Positions 43,262-54,985 of a DNA stretch of 64,000 bases are shown piece after piece. The notes beneath the pieces are model-generated. The model worked only from the letters and a program-made list of their open reading frames with translations, ran no database searches and was not told where the DNA came from. The translations under genes were made by a program, and so were the position numbers. The DNA comes from Sphagnum magellanicum (Eukaryota; Streptophyta; Sphagnopsida; Sphagnales; Sphagnaceae), in contig CM038918.1 of the NCBI GenBank assembly GCA_021904315.1, forward strand, positions 17,685,349 through 17,749,348, given 5' to 3'. How positions within the stretch are numbered: position 1 is the stretch's first letter; the number at the start of each line of letters is the position of its first letter.

Positions 43262-45160
43262 CTGCTGCAATCATCAGCTAAGGCAATTCTTGCACTCTCA
43301 ATTGTTCCAAAACAGAAAACAAGAATTAATTTTGTTCACCATCATATACATGAAGCAAATTCAGCCAAAGCAGATTCATAGACTGCTCTGAATGAACTTG
43401 TCTTGATTCCATTGTGTAGGGCGTTAGGGGTGATTTGGTGTGTCAAAAGCTCTGACAAAACCTTTTTCACAAAAACAACTGTTTGTCTCTGAATCTTCCT
43501 GTCCTTTCCTCTCAACAACCCATCACCCTGAATCTCTGTCTCCCATCCGCTGCTCCTCCCAATTGTGCTTCTCTGGCAAATATCCTCAATGAAGCTGATG
43601 AATCTCAGAGAGTTTGGAAATCAAAATCTCCTTCTCTCTCCCCCCACAGAAAAGGGAAAAGAGATAGTGGTTGTATGAGATTTTCAGGTTCTAAAACTGG
43701 TCAATTTGTACAAGAGTTATTGGCTGAAATCTTAGTGCTGCTCCATGCTGAATTTACACTCATTGCTTGATCAATTGAGAAACTTTTGATCATAATAAAT
43801 GGAGGGAAAACCTTTTTCGGCTTTCCTTTTCCCTAATTTCAATCATCATCTTATCAACTTGTTTGTGCAAACAACTAAAGATTTTTTTTGATCTTTTCAA
43901 TGTTGATGATAACTGCATTTCTTGGCTTGTGTCACTTCTAATGTAGTAATAATGTTTTGTGCGGATTGAATGAAAACGAAAGTATGCATTCATGTCCAAT
44001 TAATAGTGATGACATCAATCGATGTGTGAAAGTCAATCTTGGACAAAGATTATGCTATTGTACATGTGTTCTTGATAAGAGGATTGACATATATATGAAA
44101 GAAGTGCATGAAATTGTTCTTGAATCGCATGAAAAGTTGACTTCATGAGTAATGGATGCAAATGGGTCATGCATTGCATCATGCCTTCACCAATACATTC
44201 ACAATCATAAAAGGTGGATACACATTGAGTCATGGTTGATTATGGACAATGAAAAAGGTTGATTATCAAGATATGAGCGAACCTTAACTTGATTCAAAGT
44301 TTAGTGAAAATTTTTGGAAATGAATGACAAACAAATCATGGGAAAAACAAAGTTGTGTTACTAACCACATTCTTACAATAGGGCTTGAATATGAAAAGAT
44401 ATGAGTTCAATGAGCATCAAACAAGAATGTTGAATAAGGTGAGATGGTGTAAATTAAAATTCTAATGGTGTTAGGTTATTTTACCCATTCTTAAGGCTTT
44501 TAGGTCTCTTGTAATTATTATTACAGAACAAAATGAAAAAAATCAGAGAAAGTTTCTCAATTAAGAGTGATTGAGTTCATAATTTCACATGCATTTAATT
44601 TTTGTCCCAAACATGAAGAATACAAGACTTGTTGGCCTACCATGAATGCAAGTGATGGAATCTCCACCAACCCCTAGACTAAAAGCAGAAACCCAATAGA
44701 AAACATGTGTGAAGGTAATCTCTATGGCAATCCTACTATCAAACATAAACAACCTGGGTGTAGTTTTCCATGTTATTGGTAGTAAGTGCTTGATATTGTG
44801 ATGAGTATCAAGCACTTATATCTGCACCTAGGTGGAGATATTCTGGTCAAGAGATTGATCTTCAAGCTTTTTTTTCTATAAGTTATGCTCTTGTTGTTGG
44901 TCATAAGATTGATTTTCAAGAATTTTTTTTCTGTAGGATCTACTCTTGATCTACTTTTGTTGCTATCCATTTGGAGAAGTAGGAATTTTGAAAAAGATGT
45001 ATTAATGGAACTTTTGAGTGTGTTTCTTAGTATTCTGATTTGTGCTAGTGTGCAGTTTGTTGCGTTTGTTTGTTTTGAGAGTTAGCATCTATTGAGGGTC
45101 ATGTATTGATCATGATGTTGGTGTATCATGGAATTGTTGCCTTCTTTGATGATTGAATTT
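43262..45160. other. WOX leader region and intergenic DNA
   Basis: Probable minus-strand leader or first-exon DNA of the WOX gene up to about 43.7 kb. The rest is AT-rich with no recognisable frame. It holds the short hairpin at 44783-44818, and behind it a two-copy direct repeat of about 56 bp (near 44850 and 44906: agattgatcttcaagc/agattgattttcaaga). Confidence 0.35.
44783..44818. repeat. Perfect 13-bp hairpin
   Basis: TAAGTGCTTGATA and TATCAAGCACTTA are exact complements with a 10-nt loop. It stands alone in AT-rich DNA, with no T-run and no gene end close by. Confidence 0.7.
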
Positions 45161-46687
45161 TCATTTGCTACTACCCCTGCTTGATGATACCAAACTTGAA
45201 CGACGAGGCAAATCCTTGGCACCTTTCTCTGGTGCATCTCGTCGCTCATTCCACACATGGGTGGTTGCGTAAGTGTGGGGACTGCTCCTATTGTATGCTT
45301 CTAATGTGGGCTCTAGGCGATGAGGCTTTCGAATTCTGCGAGATCGACCTATGGGTGGAGTAGGGGGTAATACCTCCTCCTCATGTGGAGATTTGTCGCC
45401 TACAGACGATGTAGTAGTACTCTTGACTCGATCGGAGTCCATGGGATTGCTATCTTCTTCCTCCCTCTCTGCTTTGGGGGAAATGGACCCCGGTGCTCCT
45501 GCTAGCATGGATGTTGCTGGCTTGGAGAGAGTTGAAAGTCCAGTATCAGGTCGTGAAGGAGAGGTGGTGCCAGATCTCATGTACTCTTCTTGACTTTGAC
45601 TTGCTCCAGATGATGGAGGGATGTAATTGGGGCCATCTGCTACAGATTTTGGATTCGGAGTTGGAGATGACAAAGCTGGGATGACGGAAGCAGAGGAAGG
45701 GGAATGTGGCTCCACTGCACGAGGGCTTCCAGTTGTCGGTAGCAAGGTACCATTGGCCCTCGGTCCTTCAACTATTGCAGACCGATGAGAAAGAGGAGTC
45801 ATCTTTGCAGACTCTTGGTGACCATCATGAGATGAATGTGGTGTAGAGCTGGGACAAAACAAAGAGGAAGAAGAAGGTTAAGTGGTTTGGTTGTGAAGTC
45901 TCGAAACTCAATTCAATAACACCAAAACAAGTCTCACAAAGATTTTCAAGTATCCACCAGCAAGCACGAGTGATTGAACCTTACATATCCGCTTTCCTCT
46001 GTTTCTTCAAAATATTTTAAGATAATTTGTTGTTCAAGAATCTTAGTGTGCATTCCAATATTGTTTCTCGAGGTGCTCGATCAAAGCCATAAGGAGAGAA
46101 AAAAGGCAAGAACATTGTCTTTTTCACAAGATTGGTGATCAACAACATTGTCAACCATGCATATTCATGGCAATGTAGAAGTGAGATCCCATACAATGGT
46201 AAAGATTAGGGGGTACTTGTGCTCACCTGAGGGAATTTGACTTCGGAGTGGAGTGTTGATCGTGAATTGGACTTGGCAATTCTTCAATCGATGCAGTGGG
46301 CAAGGAATTGATTTGGGTTTCTTCTTGAGATTTGACTCCTCGTGAATAGCGAGGCAGAGCATTGTAAAGATCATGCGGACTCACATATTGCGGCGGAAGT
46401 GTCACCTTACTTCGATTATCACCAAATTGTTGATGCCACCAGCGATAAGCAGTTGTAGGAGGACTAGGAGGAGGACCAGCTGCTGTCCCTGACCGGCTAT
46501 ACTCAGAAGCTGCTAGAACTGGTGCTGGCTTGATGTCCTCCAATGGTGCAACTGTTCTACTGCCATACCGAGCTGTTGCAATCGGCCTGAATGACGATTT
46601 GCGTTGCGTCTCTAATCCAGGATTCAGCAGACTTGCCACTTGCCACGAGACTGACCTTGGAAAATACTTGTATTGCTGAGACGCCAT
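45161..46687 (-). CDS. Unrecognised Ser/Pro-rich, probably disordered protein
   Basis: Exons 46687-46227 and 45848-45161 join in phase (AG plus C gives Ser) to 382 residues, with donor gtgagc and acceptor tcccag. It starts MASQQYKYFPRSVSWQVASL. The first exon carries TAYRWWHQQFGDNRS and VTLPPQYVSPHDLYNALPRY, the only hydrophobic or aromatic patches. The second exon is Ser/Pro/Thr-rich (SPSSASVIPALSSPTPNPKS), then acidic (KAEREEEDSNPMDSD), then basic (IGRSRRIRKPHR), ending SSLVSSSRGSSK. No signal peptide or membrane span. The basic C-terminus could be a nuclear signal. G+C is higher than in the flanks and both exons stay open over their whole length, so I take it as a real gene. I do not recognise the family. 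Confidence 0.68.
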
Positions 46688-47835
46688 CAAAAGGTGCACA
46701 ACAAAAAAACTTGGATAGTTTTTCTTCTACAGATTTCTTCCTTCCCTTTCTTTGCATTCCAATCTAACCAACAAGAAAAGTTTACAACATGGAGAAAAGT
46801 TTACAAACAAGAGAAATTCTTCGTCACCAAATCTTCGGGCTTAGATCGTGGTCAATTATGGTCGCATGATGCCAAATACGAACACAACATGTCTTGGAGA
46901 TCTCCGCTAAGAGAGAGAGAGGGAGTTGTCTTGTTCAAGTAATGGTGTTTTGGACAGTTGGAACCAACTGCATCTCAAAGAAACGCTTCGGAGTGTAGTT
47001 TGTCACATGGAATCACAATCTAGATTAGTGTAAACCTTCAAATCTACTTTGGGAGTGTGAATCTCATAGCCTAAGAATGCATGTGAAAGCTCCCAAGGCA
47101 CACAAAAAAAACTATAGAATTTAATAACCATACAAACACAAAGTATAAAAAATATGAAATCATTTTTGGTTGTAAACTCTATGATCTACAAACCCACTCT
47201 TAAGGCTGTGTGACATGTTCTAACATGATGCATCAATTTGTCCTATCAAATTTGAGGCAGATGCCCCTCGACATCACATCTTAATTGAAATTCATAAGAC
47301 ATAATATAATTATGTCTCAGCAAATATTTTGTATGGGTAATGATTTCTTACATTTTAGCAAAAAAAACATTTCTTTAAAAATTACAACTACTTACATAAA
47401 ATACCATTGTATATGTTACATACATTTGTTTAGGGCACGTAACTAACCTTTTTTGTGGGATTTATCTTGAGTTTGTATTCATTAAATTCTTCGTACTGTA
47501 TTTTCTTTAAACATGAAATTGAAATATCTGTTGCACATAAAAAATGACATGGGATTGAAATTTTTTGGTTGCACATGTAAATTAATTTAACATGAGACTG
47601 AAATTTCAATCTTGTGTTTTTCTTCCATGTGACCAAAATTTGGGTTGCATGAAAGAAAATTAACAGTGTGACTATATTGGACCAAATGGACAAAGGTGAA
47701 GGGAGGGGGCCAGGTAAATCATTCATGTCTCATGTTACTAAGAATAAAAAATAGATTTGAATTTGTGTGTGTGTGTGTTTTTTGGGTTGAATGAGTTTGC
47801 ACATTCAATCAATATTCTAATGAATTTTCCATTTA
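46688..47835. other. Intergenic DNA, nothing recognised
   Basis: Probably includes the leader of the Ser/Pro-rich gene (a GA run at 46911-46923 lies upstream of it on the minus strand). A GT microsatellite lies at 47767-47780, just outside the next transposon. No supported gene. Confidence 0.35.
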
Positions 47836-50800
47836 CCGTAGCGGCAAGGGAATTCATCTTTTAATAATTATTTCAGGCCAAGGAGAAAAACTTGAAACTA
47901 AATTGGGCCTGTAGGGAGAAATGGAGAAATGAAGAAATTAAATCTGTTGTGACGCAGGAGAAATTGTGAGAAATTGCCAAAAAATCCGATCCGGTACCAG
48001 CGTTGCTACCTGTAGGCTAAAAGCGGCGGCGACCACCGCACGGCAACCGGCCGCACTGTTAGGCCCACTGTGCATGTGCGCAGCCTGCTAAGCTGAGCTG
48101 AGCTGAGCGGGAGTTGACCTGAACTTGATCATCATGCACATTGAATAAGCACAAGGACCTACGGAGCTATATTCGTCCATGTTTGCATGACGCATTCATT
48201 CTGTCTATTCGATATTCAATTATTGTAATAGTAATACAATCAGGGGCCCTTGATCCGTCATATGAATCATAAAGACATCTTGATTAAGCGTTTAGATGTG
48301 CCAATACGTCAAATTGAACATACCGTAGTGTTAAAAAGGAAGTAGGTATGTAGATCATGATAATGACATGATCCATGGCTGTATCATCAGTCGATGCATT
48401 GCTAGCCAAAGCATCCTGGATATATTGATCACCTTTATTGAATCACACAGCACATACGGTATTATGCAAGCAATCAGGAAATGTAATTGACTTGAGCATG
48501 TAGCTCGGATCAATAGGTACAGCTTATAGCAAGTCAGAAGAAAATATCATCTACCCTACGTCATTAAGGTCTGCCAGGTTTTCTAGCTCTTCCAACTCTG
48601 CCACTAACTCATCATCTTGCCGGTTCAAAGATCTGAAAACTTCGAGCGTGTGTTCCTCCTCCAAGCAAGCACTCATCACATCCTGCACCGATGCCACTAA
48701 CGAAATTTCCTCGATGCCTGCGCTCCTAAAAGCCCCACTCTCTAGCTCATCCTCTGTGACTTCAGGTTCATCCCCAAGGTTTTCCAACTCCGCAAGCAGA
48801 CCCCTTTGCAGGCATTGCCCCATGGCTGCATCTTGGAAGCAGGGAATGTGAATGCTGCCCAGTCTGCACAAGGCCCAACCTTTTTGGATCATCTCCACTT
48901 GCTCGCAAAGCTCGCCCCATGACAATAGGAACCAACCAATAAGTAACTCGTGCAACTTCTTGATTCCTACTTGCAGCTCTACATCTTTAGGTCTTACCCC
49001 TTCAACAAGTTGCGAAGCAACCAACTCACTCTGCCACTTCTCAAATTGCTTATGAAAACCATGCTTGAAAGGTCTCTACAACACTACATCCGCTGGTTGG
49101 AGCTTGCTTGTGCAGTTTGCAGCCACATAAAGATAGTGGACGAGGGGGTGGTTTTCCTTAAGCCGGTTTCGGAACTCCTCCGACGTGTGAACTTTCCAGC
49201 AATCTATGAGCTACACCATCTTCTGCTTGGAAGAATCCAACCCCAGCTCCTTGCACTTCTCGACGCGCCACGGGTCCAAGACCTTTTCCACAAACCGCTT
49301 CATGGTGGTTTGATTTGACCAGTGATTCTCCGAGTTAGTCAAATCCCACCCCTTCCTGACAGCTTCCCTGGCTTCAACATGGTTTGGTACCACCGCTGTG
49401 GTCTTCCCCTGGAAAATGAGCTGCAATGGAAGCATGCTACCATTGGAAGCTGAGCTGACCATCCCCGTTATTTGCCTCTTCTCGTCCTTTCTTAAACTTC
49501 GAATAGCCTTCACTCCCTTGGTTTCATAAGTCTGTTTTGCTACGGGTCACACGTAGATGGCAGTCTGATCAGAATTAACAACCAGCTCAGGGGGGATGTT
49601 GTGCAACTTGCAAAGGGCAGCAACCATGTACGTTGTCTCATCACCTTGCTTCTCCCAGTCTTCTGGGAGCTTGCTCGCTGCTGTGGTGACCCGCCTCCAC
49701 GTCCACCCCAGGTGCTTTCGGACAAAGGCATTCCCAAAGGTCTTTGACACCGAGAACTTGACATCTTCCCCGCGCTTGCCCGTCACCATTCGCTGAAACA
49801 TCTCAGGGGTAGATTGCTAGATGCACCCCTGCATGATTCCCTGGATGATCCCATCGTCCAATGGCTGCCCAACATCCCTCACACCCTTGAGCGTCTTGCA
49901 GACCAGCTCAAATGTTTAAGGGAATTTTGTGAAAATCCCCGTCGGTCTAGGCTTGTGGCTAGCTTTCCTCGCATTCTGCAGTGCAATGCAGTCTGCGACC
50001 TTGCGTTTCAGGACAAAGACCCCCTCTTCATTTTTCTCAAACCAGCCTTTCAGCGTTTGGACAGTTAGCTTGTCAAAAGGGCTGCCTAATCGACCTGGCT
50101 TCTTGTTGTGTTGAAGGGAAAAGAGAGCATCATAGAGGTTTCTAGGATGCTTCTTGACTGCAGCAAAGATGAAGTTCCAGAGATCCGGCACAAACCTATT
50201 GGTGTAAGGACCCCTCTTCTTCTTGGCAGGTGGTTCCCCACCCCCATCTTCTAGATTCCCTTCCTTTCCTTCCTGTCCTACAAGAACTGCCTGAGCCTGC
50301 CTGACTTTTTTTGGTCTGCTAACAGGCCTTTTGGATGCAAGCCTTTTCGCTTCAGCAGCTGCCTCAGCCTCCTTCTTGCGAGCCAATCTAGCATTTTCCT
50401 CATCACGCCACTTTGCTAGAGCAGACTTTCTATTAGCAGCCTTTTCTTCTTCAGACCTCTTATCCATAAAAAAGAATCGGGTGATCGTGGCAACTTTCAC
50501 CCCTGACGCCATAACGCCTGGCCCTAATGCCTCTTCTTGCAATAGCTCTTCTGCTCTGACTCTGAGGTCAAGCCATGCCAGAGGAGCTTGAAGTTGAACT
50601 CTGGAATGACCAGAGTGACCCAATGTTCAGACTCAGAGCTTGTGTCACTGGTTCCTTGGATTGAGTCATTCTTTGAAGGGGCTTCCCTCCAAAAGGGCAT
50701 CATCTCCACCGTCTATCGGAGCCTGCTCATTATCGGACGGCATTTAGTACGGTACCTACCAGCCACAATGCGGTGTATACCTAGAAATTGTTTCACAACG

Positions 50801-50933
50801 GGAGAAAATGGAAATTATATCTAGGAAGGCGGTCGCGAAATGTTGTTAAATTCGAAATTGCCTTAGCGAAACCTCAAAACTTTCGAAATTAATTATTCAT
50901 GGCGCTTGGGGGTGAATTCCCTTGCCGCTACGG
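47836..50933 (-). mobile_element. pogo/Tc1-mariner-type DNA transposon, second copy
   Basis: Left end CCGTAGCGGCAAGGGAATTC (47836 on) and right end, inward on the minus strand, the same 20 bases (50933 down) form a perfect terminal inverted repeat. TA flanks both ends (47834-47835 and 50934-50935), the target duplication of the superfamily. Length 3098 bp. The transposase is coded on minus from about 50623 to 48551 and is the closer-to-whole relative of the split copy at 6275-12099. The TIR sequences differ between the two copies beyond GTAG(C/T)GGCA, so they are separate families of one lineage. The inner left end also holds a GCTGA run (48089-48108). Confidence 0.9.
48551..50623 (-). pseudogene. 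pogo-type transposase, lightly broken
   Basis: Pieces in order on the minus strand. 50623-49916 holds an Ala/Lys/Glu-rich basic coil (ENARLARKKEAEAAAEAKRL), a GRPKK-like SRPKKV, AKKKRGPYTNRFVPDLW, LYDALFSLQH and LKGWFEKNEEG. Next, 49801-49547: RKHLGWTWRRVTTAASKLP and ELVVNSDQTAIYV, with the first catalytic Asp. Then 49513-49211: KRQITGMVSSASNGS and LQLIFQGKTTAVVPN. After a stop the frame goes on as LIDCWKVH (second Asp) and NCTSKLQPADVV (third Asp). Finally, 49024-48551 is an acidic tail (AELEELENLADLNDVG). One frame change and about three stops separate the pieces. It fits the DDE_1 transposase family. DCWKVH with Cys is shared with the other copy. Confidence 0.85.
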
Positions 50934-52206
50934 TACATTTGGACAAATATTGAAGTCTAGTGTATTCGCATGTAAATCTTATTTTCAAGTGTTTGTTGTT
51001 TGACATTTAATTGTTTAGTTCTTTGAGAATATTTTGGTTTTTAGTTGTTAGCAGGGTTATTAGCATTAGTCATGTGATGTTGTTGCCCTTGGTCACATTA
51101 GTTTTGATGCCCAACATCAGGTCGGTTTAAAGTGAACCTAAGGTCAAAATAGGGTCAATTTAGGTCAAAACAATTGAATTCTTGTGTGTACTGTTTAAGT
51201 ACTTATTTTAACTGAGTTGCTTTCCATTATAACTTTCAAAATTGCCTTGTATTTTATCAAGTGAAATGTAAAAAGTTAAGAAAATTATACATATTTCATT
51301 TATATCAGTCATTTTCACTGCTTTGAGACCAAAAGTGACATGTCAGATGTGACACAAGGATGCTCCACACATGAATTGTGAAGTCGCATCTTGTTTGAAC
51401 AACTGAGGGCCGTGGCAATTGGAGATCACCAGGTGAAGTGTCCAATTCTTTGTGCATTAGAACCAGAAAATTGCATGCATGTTTCTCAACATCTTGAACA
51501 AATGGGGATTGCTCTGGTGATCATGCCTACCATCTCCACTGTAAGATGCTACCGTCGCTATTTGGATTCTGGTAAGCTCTCTCTCAGCAAGAACTATCTG
51601 GGAGTGACTGAACCTGGAGTTAGCCTGGAAAAAGAGCTTATGAAAGAAGCAGAAAATGAGGAAGCGTAACAGGATCAGGCATCTAACGTATATCATATCA
51701 CAAGGGAAGGAAGGGGTTTGAGAAACAGCGATCATATTCAAGCACTGTGCACCTTTTACTGTTTTCTTTTATCACCCATAATCACCATGTGTATCCACAA
51801 GGTAGAAGTGCATTTGTACAGGTTCAGCTACATAGTACCATGAAGATGCACTTGGATATCAGGTAATAGTTGTCCTAGAACCCTTCCTTTCATTTATGCT
51901 TGGTTTTCAACTTCACAAAGCTCATAGCATGTTGGTTCTTATGTTGGATCCTTAATACAAAGGATTAGGGTTAGTCATTGATTACGTTCGTAAGAAATGA
52001 GCTTTTTGACTTGTAGGAAAATATGACAAAGACATATTGTTCCCACTTTTAGTTTGTGCTTACAACATTTTAAACCCTAGTGATACATGTGAAAGAGCCC
52101 TTGTAGTTTTACATCCCAGAATCCTCAAATCATTAGTTTGTATGATTGCATGGATACGGATGAAGACACGACTTTATCGGTAATCAGAGAATAATTAACA
52201 CATTTT
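50934..52206. other. Intergenic DNA between transposons
   Basis: The frame at 51391-51669 (92 codons, starts MFEQLRAVAIGDHQVKCPIL) is open, but I cannot tie it to any family or to splice sites; it may be chance or part of the following hAT remnant. A small repeat of AGGTCAAAA occurs three times at 51145-51165. Nothing else seen. Confidence 0.3.
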
Positions 52207-52572
52207 AAAGTCAAGAAGGTCACCGATGATGAATGCAAGGACCCTTTGGCATGGTGGAGAGCCAAAGAAGGGCATTTCTTCTATGTTGGGTTTGTTGCTC
52301 ATCAAATCTTGGGAATTGGGGGATCGTAGATTGAAGTGGAGAGAGTCTTTAACATTGCAAGTATTTGCACGAATCTACATCATTCTAGGTTGGGCATGGA
52401 GAATCTTGAGATTCTCATTAGCATCTACAAGAATTGTCCCGAGGATGCTAGGATTGGGGGTTCTCCAATGCAAAAATTCATGAAAATGGAAGAAACCCTA
52501 ATGGATGAAAATGAAGAGGTCATTGCATCACTTGGCCTCTTGGAGGTGGATGAAGGCCAAAATAAGGTTTAG
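52207..52572 (+). pseudogene. hAT transposase C-terminal (dimerisation) domain remnant
   Basis: A continuous plus-strand frame from 52207 reads DPLAWWRAKEGHFFYVGFVA, then HQILGIGGS, then a TAG stop (52327-52329) where related copies have Gln, then IEVERVFNIASICTNLHHSR and LGMENLEILISIYKNCPEDA, and ends at TAG 52570-52572 after an acidic stretch. WW, the GS-IE-ER-F block, LR-like LHHSRLGMENLE and the final KN.P.DAR are the classic hAT dimerisation pattern. The element ends were not found. Purine-rich GGAACCAGAACC repeats at 53128-53345 may be its subterminal DNA. Confidence 0.8.
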
Positions 52573-53127
52573 GGTTTAAGTATGTTTTATTTTTTTGTTG
52601 CATCTTATTCTTTTTTTTTTCCAAGTTTTGTGTCACAATTTGTGTTTCTTGATGTGTTCTAAATTGTTTTCGGTGGTTGTAGGTCTTTGGGAGGCCAAAA
52701 CAAGGATGTTGTTTGTTGCCTTGTGGTTGAAAGTTGAATCCCAAAACACCGAAACTCTAGAATTGGATGTGATGTAACCTAGACTTTTGCCAAGTTTTCA
52801 AGTTTTTTTTTCTTTCTTCTTTGCTATGCCACTTTGCACTTGAGATGTTCTCATAGATATGGCAAAGGTAGGGCCTGCAAGTGCATAAGTTAAAAAAAGA
52901 CTTGAAACCAATTGGCAAAAAATAATTTGGTATTGATCCATTCGCTTTGATGAGTCTTAGCATTTTAGGTTTTAATTTTGAGTGTTAGACTTTAAAAATA
53001 AGTTCATTATCCTTGAAATTGGCCTTCTCAAAGCTTTGTACTTTGATTCACTTGGATTTCTTTTAATAAAAATTTGCAATGTTCCTTGTTTCTCAATTCC
53101 GTTGTTTGAAAAAAAATTCAGTTTTAG

Positions 53128-53345
53128 GAACCAGAACCAAAACTGCATGTAGCCAAGTAATTGAGGTTAATTAGCTGGAACCAGAAGCAGCCCCCATTTT
53201 GAAATCTGAAAATAAACCGGAACCAGAACTGGACCTCCCTTGAAATAACTGGAACCGAAACCAGGTTTCGTTGTTAAAAAAATTCATATCCAGAACCAGA
53301 ATTGAAACCGTTCTCTAGGATTTTGAGGCAACCAGAACCAGAGGT
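53128..53345. repeat. Irregular GGAACCAGAACC repeats
   Basis: Units ggaaccagaacc, ggaaccagaag, ggaaccagaactgg, ggaaccgaaaccagg, cagaaccagaatt and aaccagaaccagagg occur with irregular spacing. The complement GGTTCTGGTTCC is a style seen near the ends of some plant hAT elements. Confidence 0.6.
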
Positions 53346-54227
53346 TACATCTAAAACCTAGGAACTGCACAACATTGTACATAACCCCTTGTCTTGCAAA
53401 AGAGTTAGCTAATATAAATACTTTCTCTATACACATCAACATAAAATTCATTTTTTTAATCAATCTTTGATTCTTTCAGTAACCTCTTGAGTTTCAATTT
53501 TTCAAAAAAATTCAAAAATCAAAGAAGCTTTTGTTTTTAACTGCCCTGAAAGGACTAACAATCTCTTTTTTGAAGTCAACAGCAAACCCAATTACCGCAC
53601 TAGGATAACCTGCCCTATTACCGAACATTTTATTAATATCCTGCTCATTTCTTCTTGATTTTGAGTGATTTAAAACGTTATAGGAGCGCTAACTTGAGCT
53701 CTTCAATTCGTCTTTGAACAGCAGAGGCAAAGGAGTAATTATAGAAGAGCAAGAAGAGACATAAGCCTGTCCAAGTTATAAAACGCGTTTTTCTTCTCTT
53801 TTCTTCTCTTCTACCCCTCGTACTTTCAATGCTCGTAACTTTCTCATTTCTTGTTCAATTTAAGTGATTTAAAGTGCTATAAGAGAGCAACCTTATGATC
53901 TACAAATCCTCTTTCAACCATAAAGGCAATAGAGCGACTTTCAAAGACTTTTTTGGGTGTTCGGTAATAGTCTTCCAAGTTTTCATTGGTTTTTGGTTTC
54001 CACCACCGGAACCCCCCTACTTTCGAGGGTCACATCTGACTCAATTTTTCATCTTCTTCAACGATTCAACTTTCTGTAGGTGCAAAAATAGTAGGGCTAC
54101 AATTCCTCTTTGGGCATGAAATTCAAAGGAGCACTCTCCAGAAATTCGCAGACCTCTGAGACACTAAGTGGTCGGTAACCAGCCTGGCTACCCTATTAAC
54201 AGTATTCTCAACTGAACAAAACTTTCA

Positions 54228-54301
54228 CTTGCTCTCCAAGAAGTTTGAACCCAAGACCTTTGTGGTCCGAAACAAGATTTCCCATTGAGCCATCAGCTCT
54301 G
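54228..54301 (-). repeat. tRNA-derived SINE or tRNA pseudogene (candidate)
   Basis: On the minus strand TGGCTCAATGGG fits the A box of RNA polymerase III, and about 40 bases later GGTCTTGGGTTCAAACTT resembles the B box (GGTTCRANYCC, three mismatches). A cloverleaf cannot be completed, so it is not a working tRNA gene. No poly-A tail or other SINE end was identified. Confidence 0.35.
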
Positions 54302-54985
54302 AGGGAGAACTAACAACTGTCATGAAATGACCAACAAACAACTGACAATATTGTAAAATGTTATTTCACCAATTCTCAAATACTTCTAGAACTGTGGTTA
54401 TAGATCAGAACGGGTTCTTTGATTTATTCAGTTATTGGATGCCGTTTCTAATTACTGCCGAAGACTCGCACTAAAGTGCTATCCAATCATTTGTTGAAAA
54501 CAGATTTTTGGTTTCAAGTTTTCATCTTGTGGTATAAAGTTAGTGACAAATCTTCTGCAACCACATCTTAATAACTCAAGCTTCGGCAAGAGAGCTCAAA
54601 GCAAAAGGCCCAAGAAGGTTGGAACAAACATTGATGACCATCCACCATAGTGATCTAACATTCATCATTTGGACAACAGCAGCATCATGTACAATTTAAA
54701 GCATAACTGAAGAACCATAAGAGTCTTCCAAAGTTTCTTCGGAATAATCTGAAAACAAGTATTTTCAAACACCTGTGATCTTAGTTGTCTACTAGATTGC
54801 CTTGGGGAATTTTCTTGGTTTTTCCAATTCCTCAACAAGGCGGTGACCAAATACAGAGTCACCCTGACATAGCTATTATGAAAAAATGCTATGTTCAGCA
54901 TCTGGATTTACTTAGCTTTTCATTATCTTCACATATGGAAGATTGTGGGTAGGTGGACTTTTGCACCACCTTCATTGTTGCCAAC

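Larger units (their letters stand above)
52573..54985. other. Intergenic DNA with GGAACCAGAACC repeats and a tRNA-like piece
   Basis: No gene. 53128-53345 has at least six copies of GGAACCAGAACY-like units. A tRNA-like stretch on minus is listed separately. Frames at 52595-52963 and 53895-54119 lack recognisable content. Confidence 0.4.

Noticed and set aside
49596-50591. Plus-strand open frames across the second pogo-type element
   Set aside because: They are opposite-strand shadows of the transposase pieces, helped by its higher G+C.
51391-51669. A 92-codon frame between the transposons as a gene
   Set aside because: It begins with ordinary-looking residues, but I found no relatives, no joining exons and no leader. 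It is mentioned only in the region note.
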